Source: Lutjanus erythropterus (Eukaryota > Chordata > Actinopteri > Lutjaniformes > Lutjanidae). From it: a stretch of DNA of 64,000 nucleotides. Position numbers and translations under genes: made by a program. Shown piece by piece: positions 46,554 to 57,567 of this stretch (its first letter is position 1; the number at the start of each line of letters is the position of its first letter). The stretch is taken from positions 26,628,298 to 26,692,297 of the forward strand of contig CM034603.1 in assembly GCA_020091685.1 (NCBI GenBank), written 5' to 3'. Below the pieces are notes generated by a model. The model worked only from the letters and a program-made list of their open reading frames with translations. It was not told where the DNA came from and did no database searches.

Positions 46554-49446
46554 GCTGACGCTCACTAGACTGCAACAGCAGGTCTACAGCAATGCACTGA
46601 CACACTCCTGCAGATATACACGCAGTGGAGAAAGCAGCCCCTCTGAGCTGCTGGTGTTAGCTTGAAGTGGGCGCAGTTACACTTTAAAGTTACTACTAGA
46701 AACTTCCATATTGAGGTGATTTTGGTTTCCACTGTGATAACCACAAAATATAACGTCAAAAATAAAAAATATCCAAATAAAAATCTGTCTCTTTAACTCC
46801 CTCTAACTGGCTAACATAAGACTGAGTGTAACTTTGCCAGGAGAAATGTTGACACAGGCTCATTTCATCTGATTTCACAGGCAATCAACCTGGTGGCAGG
46901 CATTAAAAACAACTATACAGAAATATCCAATCTTCTCGCTGATGGTTTTGTTTGTTTATGTAAGAAATGTAGCAGTACCAGTAATAGACTGAGACCATTT
47001 CATAACCAGTTAAAACCTCCTTGTAGTAGCTTTACAAAGATACAGACACAAGCTTTAGGTAGGACATAATTGGCTGAGAATAATGACAGCATGTATCAAC
47101 TCAGTCTGTCTGCTTTCTAAATGGATTCACATTTCTCAGAATGATGTCACATATAAAGGCTGAATTCAGCAAGAGGAACATTTATCTATGTTCTCTATCT
47201 GTCATTCCGTGCATTTTTATAATGATGAAGATTTGAGGGCTGATAAGAGTGGAACAGATAATTTAAGGTAACTGGATTCACTTGTGACAGTTGCTCCTAA
47301 CAGAGAATGCCTCAAGAGAAACCATCTGCCCAGGCCTTCCCTGACTTTCCTAATAATCATTAAAACACAGTGTGCCTCGCACAGCATGGGAACGCTACAG
47401 AACTCCCTATGATTCATATCACACTCAGCTAGCGTCTCTCATTAATGGTGCCACCACGGTCATTGATGTTGCACTGGCTTAGGTTGCCTATCGGGCAGTG
47501 CCTGCCTGCTTACTGCAGGGGGTCAACAAGCAGTTGAAAATGAAGTACTGTTTCCTTCCAATGGCACAGTGATGAAAATAAATGAGAGTTGCTTTAATAT
47601 GCGGTTTGCTCCGGGAAGGAAGGCTGCCACTTAGCACACGGTATAAAAGTAGAAGGTGCGTTGCCTCTTTGCATGCATTCACAAATACAGGACAAAGTGT
47701 GATCGACCGAGAGAGGGAGGAAGGGAAGGAGACAGGCTTATTGCTTTGTGTGGCTGATCTTGCAAAGCTGACAGTCTGTGTCCACAGAGTGTGAATTGTT
47801 ATGGCACAGAAAGCTTAGCAGCTGCTCAACGCTAATTGTGGGCCTCAGGTGAGTTGGCAGCTGATGCTTTCTCAGACACCTGAACAGCACAAGTCAGAGT
47901 AAAGTCATCATCAGATTATTGGAGTAGAACTCATTTAAAACAACTTTAAGTGCAAACGTATCATTCTGCATCAGAGTTTATAAGTTATTTGAGTGTCATA
48001 TGATATTAAAGCAGGTGATATGAAACTGCCACTATTTCTGTATGCCTTCTCAGACTGTAACCATGGTTACACTGGTTGTTCTCCCACCAAACTGCAAAAA
48101 TATTAATTTTGACAGATTAGTTTATCTCCTCTGTTTTTTTTTTAAAGGTGCTGCCTCTCACCTCATCAAATTAGTTTTATTTTCAACTTTGCAAACATAA
48201 AAAAAAACAAAACAAAACATAACTGAATGGTGCCTCTGTTCTTGCACTATTTAATTTAAGTCTCTTTGCTTTTATCTCCTGCGAAAAGTGCAAAACGCTT
48301 TACACAACATCACACACCTCCAACTACAGGTTTTCAGCCAGGTAGCTTGATATTTTCAGTATGAAATCATGGTAGAGGTGAAGAGGTTGACTGAAGGAAA
48401 GGGTTAGAGACTAGCTTTTAGTCGTTGGCGAGGGCTTCATAAAAGCTTGTCTATGTGTGTAACAGCTGTGTGTGAATTAAACTTCAAAACTGTAAGGGCA
48501 CCAAGTTGTAAAAAATACCAATTTTTGCTTAATGTTGCCTTAGCAATAACCACAAGGCACATCATGCACGTACTGCAACTACAACAACAGCACCATGAAC
48601 TTCACAGACTGCACTTTAAATAATAAATCACGTTAATCAACATTAAACATTAAGCCCACGTGGTAATACTGGGCATGCTGGGTAATAGTGCCATCTACAG
48701 CCCCAGCCCCACCCCAAAGCGTTGAAAACAATGATTCTCAAATTGCAGTAGAGTGCAGGGTGGCCCTCCGACCGTTTACAAATTCACAATGAAGATAAAT
48801 TGATTCACACTTTTTCCTTGGAAAGACAGACAGATAAACCAGTTTTTGTACTATGGGATTAATTAGACTGTTAGTAACAGAGAAGGTTGATCTTTGTGTC
48901 ACAGCCTTTCAGGTTGTGCAAAGTACAGTAGGGTCAGAGGGTGAGATACACAGGGGAAGAAAAGTAATAGCTGAAGAGGAGTAAAGGTTACATAGAAACG
49001 AGAATAATTCTGATCCCATAAATGTGTATTTTATATTAAATATGATGTCCATTCTGTCTCTGGTATGATGGAAGAGACTCCAGCTGGTTGAAGTTGTTTA
49101 AAATTCTTTATATTTATCTCACAATCACTGTAACAAGTTAATTTAGTTAATAAGTTAATAAGCCTTGAAAATAAAGAATTTCAAAGAGAGATGAGTTATG
49201 GACTTTTTTTTATGTTTATTCATTTTATCTGATAAATAATATTTTATTTATGTTTCCTCATTAACTTGCCCGTGGCCTCCTGTCATTTTGCAGACAAATT
49301 AAGCTGAGTATCCCTGGTTAAGAGTTAAGAGTGCAGCTCGAAAGCTACAAGAATATCTATAAATAATTCTGTCTGACAGTAATTGCTGAATTTCTAAAAA
49401 AAACAAAAACAAAGTAAATAAGTACTGTTTATGCAGCAACATAATG
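46554..49446. other. Unique non-coding sequence, no gene seen
   Basis: No recognisable gene or element; scattered homopolymers (T9 near 48130, A8 near 48200). Confidence 0.45.
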
Positions 49447-49454
49447 TGCTAAAG

Positions 49455-49812
49455 TAGGGCTGAATGATGCTGAAAAAATATGTAATTGCAATTTATTTTG
49501 TCTGATATTGCAATAGTGCTTTTTTTGCAATATTAAAGGGAATGATAATTTTTACATCATTATTGTCATTTACATTCAAAAACATTCAATTGATTATGAA
49601 TTTTTGTGGGGATCTGTACAAAAAAAAAGATTTTTTTTTAAGTCTGCAGAATATGTGGAGACAAGAACGTCTCTGCAGCATGACGGTATTTAATCTACAA
49701 TGGTGTTCAGAGACACATTTTGCCGTTAACAAATATCACACCTCCAGAGTTTTGAAAATTGCTGTAGGCCATGTTACAATTTTGATAAAATTAATAAATT
49801 AATTGTTAGCCC
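49455..49812. mobile_element. hAT-like element, TAGGGCTGAATGATG end
   Basis: The left end TAGGGCTGAATGATGCTG and the right end ATTAATTGTTAGCCC are inverted, with GTAATTGCAATTT and GTTACAATTTTGAT subterminal blocks. Flanking 8-mers TGCTAAAG (49447-49454) and TGCAATAG (49813-49820) match at 6 of 8 positions. No transposase. Confidence 0.62.
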
Positions 49813-49820
49813 TGCAATAG

Positions 49821-51218
49821 CCAGTATGTTGCAGTATACCTGCTACACTGTTGAAAGACATTCGTACCTGGAATTCAGAGCAGGCTATGCGCCACATGAC
49901 ATGAATTTGTTTTGACCGTGCCTAACAAAACGGTGGTTTGTGTTTCAGCTGTTGGCACATCCAGTTTTCCTGCGGCGTCGTCACACACTGACCACCATTT
50001 CAAATCATTCTGTCAATTAATTCTCTGTTGCAGACAAATAAATGGAACCCGACGGAGCAGCGCATGTGAGCAGGAAGCAAAATATATAATTGCTTATTTA
50101 TTTTCAAGATTACATAGAGTCAAAAAGTAAATTGCATATGCTAAAGACTGTAATAAGCTTTCTAATCGAGTATGACCTTTCCTGTGTGGGTGTGTGTTTT
50201 TGTCAGGGTAAAAAAGAACAGAGGAATGGACAGAGAGGAGGAAGGAGTAATACTGTTTTGTATCTGCTACCCTGTTGCCCTGTGGCGATGACATGGTCTG
50301 TAGGAGTTTCTCCATTAGTACATGCTGACCTAATGTAATAAACATCCAGGGCTGATTCCTCCCAGACCATGGGTACTTTATCACAGATGATAAACCCTGT
50401 TCTGGTAAGGCTGTGGGGGGGAGGACTAGAGGAGCGGTGGGGGCGGTCTAGGGGGGATGCTTAGAGGGTGAGCACAGCCATTACAAAGGGCAGAGACGGA
50501 CTGTCATGGTTTTACGTCAGCCTCAAACCCCCCTTTCTCTGTCTCTGTCTGCATTCTGCTTCAGTTGTCAGGAAAATTGGCAAGCAGTGGGAATGAAAAA
50601 AGCGGATCAAGTTGAGCAAGCTCCCAACTCAGGGGCCATGCACAGGCATTGAAAAAGAAAAGTAAAGGTCCTCCCACTTGACAAAACAAGTGGAGGGGAA
50701 AAAAAAAAAGGAGAAACAGACGGGTTATTTTTAGAACTGCCTTTACAGCTGTGAATATTTTATACCGCAGTGAAAAAGTTGTCAGTTTTGACTGTACTGG
50801 GATTTACATCTGAGCACTTGGAACCATATAAGGAATCATGAAAGATGATCAGGGCATAGATTAGTTTCTGTGGTGAGAAGTTCAACATCACTACACTTAC
50901 AGCAGAGTTGTGTTCAAGTAGGAAAGTACTGGCTAGGTGTGGGTGGTTGTGTTCAGTCCTTGGAGCGGCTAAACTTCAGAGTAAACTGTCCTTTACATGA
51001 ATGCTAAATGAGCTGTTAACCATTATCGCACCGCTCATCTCTCCTTTGTAGCTCTCGCTTTATGAACTGAAGGTGCGATACAAAATGTGTGGTATCTGTC
51101 AAGAAGGAAGGTGTTTATCTTACAAGGGATTTTGCCAGTATGTGCTCAGGAAGAAAAAGGTTTAAACTCACAAACCTGAGGCACAGCCTGAACTTTATAC
51201 ACATACACACAGATGTGT
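49821..51218. other. Unique non-coding sequence with a G-rich patch
   Basis: G-runs at 50415-50421, about 50439-50443, 50451-50456 and 50466-50468 could form a long-loop quadruplex on the plus strand. A block at about 50240-50410 has balanced composition and is a candidate conserved element. The left copy of the 25-bp repeat is at 50995-51019. Confidence 0.4.
50995..51019 (+). repeat. 25-bp exact repeat, left copy
   Basis: Identical to 54997-55021: ACATGAATGCTAAATGAGCT plus five further matching bases. Outside any recognised transposon. Confidence 0.85.
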
Positions 51219-51241
51219 ACACACACACACACACACACACA
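51219..51241. repeat. (AC)n microsatellite
   Basis: About 11 AC units. Confidence 0.92.
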
Positions 51242-53924
51242 TCTGCGCTCATCCTTTGAGCACTGTATCAATAAAAAACACTCTGCCTTGTGTTACTAAA
51301 GCCTGACCCTTAGTCTTATAAAAACTAGCCAGGTGGGCTCGGTGTAAAAGCAAAGGAGGATTTTGTGTCCCGGTGTTGCTACAGCAACACTGAGCTTTAG
51401 TGATTAGTGATTAATATACCTCCCACAGTGGGCTCTCATTTATCAGACAGCTAGTGAGAACCGTGGGAACCTCTGCAATCCGGTCAAGTACTGGGCTCCT
51501 ACTAGTGTATTTACACTTTTATTGTGTTAACTACCTTAAGTTCACTCTGGAGGAGACTTTAAATATACAACTTTTTGAACTGCGTCTCACACGGTAACTT
51601 GGCTGTGTTAGTTTTGACTTAAAGCCACTGGAAGCCTTGATCTGAAACAGCCTTATAATTATATTATTTTAGGTCTTAGGAACATAATAATGAGTATCTA
51701 AAAATTTTAGAAATTAGTTTTGATCTAAATTCAAAATACTGTCACTTAAGTTTTTGTACATTTTCCTGCTACTGGTTTTGAATTAGGTGCGATTGTGCTC
51801 AGACAATTATGACAAAAATTATGCAATTACTTCTGTGACTCAGTCAGATCCATGTCAGTTGCTATATGGGTGCAACAAAACTTCTCTGTTCTCACTTTAT
51901 CCACCTCTCTGTATGTGAGCCAACTCAACAACAGGAAGCTGAAGCTGGTATATCGCTCCAGACTCTTTGAAAAAAACCCAGTAATTTTACCTTGTGGGAC
52001 ATTGTATTCAAATTATAACACAAATAGACTAACTGGCTGCTTAAAATGTTCTAAATATAGCATACACTTAAACTGATGTTGATTTTTTTTTATGTGGTCC
52101 CTTTTCAAGGGGCTAATATATGATTTGCTGAAGCCAAATGACTTTGGACACATTTAAGCAGCATTTGGCTGGTGCTAGTCCTGTGACCCAGATATTATCC
52201 CCATTTTACATATTTTGCGATATGCAAGTATTGTTATACGCTGCAATTTATTACCTTTTTTTTTCAACTGCAAATTATGTCCACAAAGGAAAACATCTGT
52301 TTTATCGAATAACATACAGGTTGTAATCATTTTTATTGCAGCAATAAATGGCAGAAACAATGACCAACACTGTCATAAAAAACCACAAATCCTGCTGACT
52401 GTGACCTCTGCTGACTTCACCAGAAAAACTCAGCACCATGTAGTGCACTGAAAAAGCAACTGATGTTATTTAGGATTCACATTAATGATATTAATATTTA
52501 TGTAGTAAAAGATTGATACTTGGTTCCCATTTTTGGCCTGTAACAAAGCTGATTGGATTACACTGGTAGGACTGTCAAAGTGGAGTCTTTGCATACATAA
52601 AATAAAAACTAGGAGCACAGTGTACAGTGTACTGTACAGTGAGGTTTCAATGAAATGAGGAGGTCTGCAGCTGATATCAGCTGACAAAGAGACTGACAGT
52701 GAGCCTCCACACATTTTACACACCAGCACTTACTGATGGTTGATACACACCCAGGACTTTCTGTCTTTTTTTCCCCCCTCAGCTCAAGCTATCCAAAGGA
52801 AACCATTGTGGTTTGTATGTGTTTGGTGAGAGCTGGGCTGGGTAATTAGAGTAGGATGGTGCCAGGTAATACATTGTGGTAAACCCATTAGGAGCCATTG
52901 GTAACTGATTGTCTGATAGGGGGCAAATGCCCTGGAGGAGTTCACTCCTAATGGGATTGGCTGAGTTTTCTCTACCCCCTATGTGCGTGTGTTTGCCAAC
53001 ACAAGCAAAGGATAGCCTTGGACTTTTGCTCCTTCAAACAGCCAGTTGACAGGAAGGGAGATTAGGGGGAGAGAGAGAGAGATGTAATTAAATGAATTGC
53101 CACGGATGTAGAAAGTAGAGGAGAAAAGGATGTTCAGGTTTGTTGATTCATTGACTGTTTCTGAGTGGGGGGGTGTGTGTGTGTCTATGCATATATGGGT
53201 GTGAGGATTTGTTGCCCCTGAAAGGATAATAAATCCAGTAACATAATCTGTGATTAAAAGTTCTCTGAAAAGTTACTTTGTGCCTTTGCACGGAAATGTA
53301 GACAAACAGACACTTTATTCTGAGTAAAGTGAAAGAAAAATAACTTTCAAATAATTATTAATGCTGTTTTGTCTGCGGTCTTAGATCAAACTACAGAAAT
53401 AGCCTTTCACCTTAGTGGACACACAGCCAGCTGAAACACATCCAAGTGTGGAAAAGGCAACAGAAATGCATTTACTTTATAGACAGTGTCAGTGTCAGCG
53501 TGAGTTAATTTCGTGCCCAATTTACACACAGAGCAAATATCAAAAAAGTGTCAGTTGAGTATTGAAATCCACCTCAGGATGTTCTTACCAGATGTTTACA
53601 AGCAGTCTTTTTATGCACCCATATTTATTTCTTCCAGGTGTTACTACAGTACGCAGTCAGAGGAAGTGGGCACACTGGTCTGTACCATATAATGATGGCA
53701 ATCGGAGTGACATTTAAATTACACCGAAATTAGCCATGATTCATCTTCTTGTCACATGTAAATTGTCAGGAAAAAAGCAGCTCAAGTGATTTCAGAACAT
53801 GCGCTGTCCTAACTATAGCTGTTGAATGGTTTATGTGATAAGAAAGCAGCAATTTATAGGATGTGAAGGCAAAACAAACCTGCTGTCTCATTCATAGTTT
53901 GTACATTTGCTTTTAGGCAAGAAA
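51242..53924. other. Unique non-coding sequence with short simple repeats
   Basis: Short GA tract (about 53069-53082) and GT tract (about 53173-53184). A block at about 52800-53050 has balanced composition with a TGGGTAATTAGAG motif. No gene seen. Confidence 0.45.
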
Positions 53925-54291
53925 AATATATAGTTAGATTTAGGCAACAAAAGTACTTGGGTAGATTTAGGAAAAGATCATGGTTTGGGTCAAAATAAGT
54001 ACATTAGTTACATAAGTTAACGTAACTTGTGTAGGTTACGTAACTTCTGTGTATTTCGCATGTTAAAGAGAAGTCAGCGTTAATTTTTGGTTTCACACGG
54101 GACACAGAACATAATTCAACCCTCCTGAATGAAATTTCTGTGTTTTTTCGACCCGTCCATCCACCCGCTCCACGCACACTTTCTTCTTCTGTATAATAAG
54201 TCACCTGACTCTGAGGGCACTCCAAAACATGACGCTAGAGGAGCGCCTCCTGAAATGATGCTATAGGGCTACCTACAGTGTCGTAGTTTGA
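53925..54291. repeat. Degenerate copy of an abundant fish repeat
   Basis: Recognisable blocks: TTAGATTTAGGCAACAAAAG, AAAAGATCATGGTTTGGGTC, TTTGGTTTCACACGGGACAC and AATTCAACCCTCCTGAATGA. The order matches a common percomorph interspersed repeat. Ends not defined and class unknown. A 73-codon minus-strand frame here is incidental. Confidence 0.55.
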
Positions 54292-55185
54292 ATAGGAGCA
54301 CTGACCAAGCTGCCATATTTAAAGCACTGGAAGTGAGAACAAGCTGATTAAATCACATATAAAGCTTAGTTGAAAATTTGAGAGTAGATGGGGTCGAAGT
54401 TTGCAGTAGTTACTTCTCATTTCAGTTACCTCTGGATTACAGTGTTATTACACTGTTATTAAACTGGAATTGCACTGTATTAAGACTGTTAGTACACTTG
54501 ATAGTTTAATACAGTGTTATTAAATATAGGCAATAAAGCTTTCAAAGTCAGGTTACTGATACAATCATAATGATATTTGATAGCGTAACAATAACATTTT
54601 ATTAGTAAAGCCAGCCACAGTACATAATTTCTTCTGAACTATGTGATAGAATGTCATAACAAACTGAACATGATGTTATAAAGCAGATCACATTTAGTGA
54701 CAGACATGAGCATTCATAAAGTATAATTTATGTTCTCCTCAGTGTGTGGATGTTATGACAGTGTAGTGTATCACAGTATGCACTCCCCTTCAAGCCAAGT
54801 GTCACCCAACAGTTCGGTGCTAAAAACCAGCTAAAGGCTCCCCACCTGAGCCAGAGTTTTTACTGCAATTCCAACAAATCTGTCTCCACGCCCAGAGAGC
54901 TGGGTGCACTTCCTGCTGATGTATTTGCATTTTCATACATCTTCTGACAAATCCAGGGGAATACAGGCCATTAGGAACTGGGGCTAAAGGTACTATACAT
55001 GAATGCTAAATGAGCTGTTAAATAAAATCACCCACCTCGTATTTCCTACCTAGGGAGCTTGGCAAGCCCTGTCCTACTGCTAGCAATGACATATTGCTAC
55101 AAATGTGAGTGAGTGGAACATATGTCTCACTTTTTGCAAACTAGGAAAGGCATTGCTTGGTGTCTATGTTGCGCGGCATCATCTT
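54292..55185. other. Unique non-coding sequence; candidate conserved block
   Basis: At 54432-54530 there are several imperfect 'acactgttattaaa' units. The block at about 54780-55080 has balanced composition, contains an octamer-like ATTTGCAT within GATGTATTTGCATTTTCATA, and ends with the right copy of the 25-bp repeat. Confidence 0.4.
54997..55021 (+). repeat. 25-bp exact repeat, right copy
   Basis: Identical to 50995-51019, same orientation, about 4.0 kb apart. Confidence 0.85.
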
Positions 55186-55435
55186 TTAAAGGGAAATTTT
55201 GCTGTGTTTCATGTGGATGCCCAGTCAGTTATGATAGTTATGCTAAGATGGATGGAAAATGTGTTGTTCCTCCACAACCAGTGCCGTTACAGTGATTGTC
55301 ATTGGTGTTAAGGATGGAATTAACCATGGGGCTTGTTAGATGAGTATTTTCATCACCTAACGTTATGTTTCAGGCAACATGGTAATAGTTACGGGACTGG
55401 GTATCCAGATGAAAAGTGCAGAATTTTGCCTTTAA
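55186..55435. mobile_element. TTAA-flanked MITE, family B (250 bp)
   Basis: The left arm starts TTAAAGGGAAATTTTGC and continues with CATGTGGATGCCCAGTCAG. The right arm is ACTGGGTATCCAGATGAAAA, then GAATTTTGCCTTTAA. The arms pair over about 55 bp with mismatches. TTAA is at both ends (55186-55189, 55432-55435). No coding capacity. The larger relative is 60925-61520. Confidence 0.8.
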
Positions 55436-57444
55436 TGTTCCTGTATTCAATATGCAGTATATTAACCAATTAATGCTTTATATGTTTCAAGTGATACAAT
55501 AACTTTTTTATCCAACCATATCCGTTCCAGGCTAGATGTTTAGAGGGAGAATCAAACATAATGTGTTTGATTCTTGATGGCCAAAGCAGCAGAGAACATC
55601 TTTCACTGCCTATTGTGCACAACATTTAAATGTTTTTATGTACGCCCACATATATGAAAGAAACATTGATTTAGTCCTGCTCATGACTTTTTGAAAAGAA
55701 ACATTTCACAAGAAAAAAAAAAAAGCACCACAGGTTTTTGAAGTCTGCCTTGACATCCACTGTGAATCTGTGAATTCAAACTTCAGAGCAAAACACAGAT
55801 AACTTTGGTTTAGGTTTGATGATTCCCTGTCTGCTTTACATTTGCAAGAACTGTGAGGCTGCCCTTGTTTTCATTGTGTTGGTTGCTGAACATCAATAAT
55901 TAAAGGTTTATGAAAACGACCTTTGGCGTGATTAGACTTCCTCAGTACCGAGGCGATCTCCAGTGACATTTCTTCGATGCTGTTCTCAACTTTGAAAGGC
56001 CGTTCTCGAGCTTGAAAGTGTAGATTCAAACTAACTTGGCCTTGAACTTAATACTTGCCCGTGCTCTCTCTGTGTCTCTCCCCCCCTCTCTACCCTCGTC
56101 TACCCATCTAACTACACATCAAAGCACCGGCTGTTAAAGCCCCGTGGTGAGCGCTCCAGAGGCCCAGCATAGTCCACATCCACTGAGGTGTCTGCATGTG
56201 AGAGAAGTTTAGAGAATCACCAGGACTTTCAACAACTTAAAATCTTGTAAAAGTGGGATTATGATTTCTGATTCTCTTTTATATCCCTGAGTCTGACAGC
56301 GCTGTGGGCCTAATACCAATCAAAACAACCAATTGTTGAGTCGACGGATAACTTCGTTCTCCAGGCGGTATCACGGCCTGCTAAGGAAACTGGATTTGAC
56401 AGACTTTCCACAGAATAAAGCTATTCAGACACCGTTGCCATGGAGTGCAGGTTAATAGTAGCCAGGTTTTTTATCATTTTATTTGTCAAGGAGGTTAATA
56501 AAATATTTTTCCATCACTTCACGTTGGTAGCTTGTGTTTTGTTGATGAACTACACACAGTCACGTATACTGAACGGGTTGGTGCAGGGCTCTGTGTTGAG
56601 AGGTCTGCAATGCACTGAAATATAAGCCAAAAGATATTATTTTATTTTGCCTGTTGCACAAATAAATGTCAAACCCATCTCTGCTTGAGGCGATTCGGAA
56701 AGTGTTTTGGGGGACGGGACCTCAAGACAATTGCATTTCAAAATTGCATACAGATACAAGTAACTGGAAGGCATCAGAGCTCAGTGTAAGACGCAGGATA
56801 TTTTCTTTTTGCAACACATTTCGGTGCCAGACTCATGATGAATGAGTCTACCTACGGACTTGTATACCCTAATGCAAGATGTGTTTTGCTCTTCATTACA
56901 AGGATGTTGACCGTTATCATCAAGCACATACTGCACAAATAACATTAATATTTCATTACTGTAATTGTCATGACATGGTGGGTATGAAAACACATACCAG
57001 TAAAACAAGAGAAACAAGAGAGGCATTAAAGCCCTCATGTGTGCCTTGAGGCTTGCATAATTTCCATCTCTTTTGAAATATTCTGTTAATTGTGTTTCAT
57101 AAGCATTATTGTGCCAACCAAACACTGGCAAGAGACAAGAGGAGATATAATGTATTCCGTCTAACATATATTTCTGTATGTGACACGTGAGAAATGTAAA
57201 ACCTGACCATACAGACACATAACGGTGCCTACAGGCATATTTATCTGTCTTTTTGCTACCATAACTCCTGTATAGCAGATTATGGGTTTGTAGTTTTATA
57301 GAAATATCTATCCAGTACTGTAGAATGCGGTGTTATGATATTATAGCTCTTCCATGATGGATTTTAGACACTTTAGACATAATGAATAAGTGAATAAGGG
57401 TTGTGTACGAAACTCTGTACTTTTATAGGTGCCAAGTGAATTAC
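55436..57444. other. Unique non-coding sequence with a perfect hairpin
   Basis: A 10-bp perfect hairpin (GAATCAAACA, 5-nt loop, complement) lies at 55549-55573. A C/T-rich tract near 56065-56110 precedes CACCGGCTGTTAAAGCCCCG and a GTGGTGAGC donor-like site, too weak to call an exon. A 145-codon minus-strand frame (56781-57218) has no recognised domain. Confidence 0.4.
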
Positions 57445-57567
57445 ATTTGTCTAACCTGAGGAAATAACTTGTCAAACGCAAAACATATCTACAACCTGAA
57501 GATTGTACTGTGTCTGACAGCCTGGAAGCCAAGTCCCCCGCAGCAGCTGCAGTTAACGTTAGCACCA
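57445..57567. repeat. Interspersed repeat, copy 1 (pairs with 62236-62357)
   Basis: Shared blocks: TCTAACCTGAGGAAATAACT, GTCAAACGCAAAA, TGTGTCTGACAGCCTGGAAG and CCCCCGCAGCAGCTGCAGTT. Same orientation and order as at 62236. Confidence 0.65.

Noticed and set aside
56060-56150. Pyrimidine tract followed by a 22-nt exon-like piece and GTGAGC
   Set aside because: The branch-like CTAAC is too close to the AG and the tract is too far away for a normal acceptor.
56781-57218. 145-codon minus-strand frame
   Set aside because: Unrecognised, Cys/Tyr/His-rich, low-GC codons, no supporting signals.
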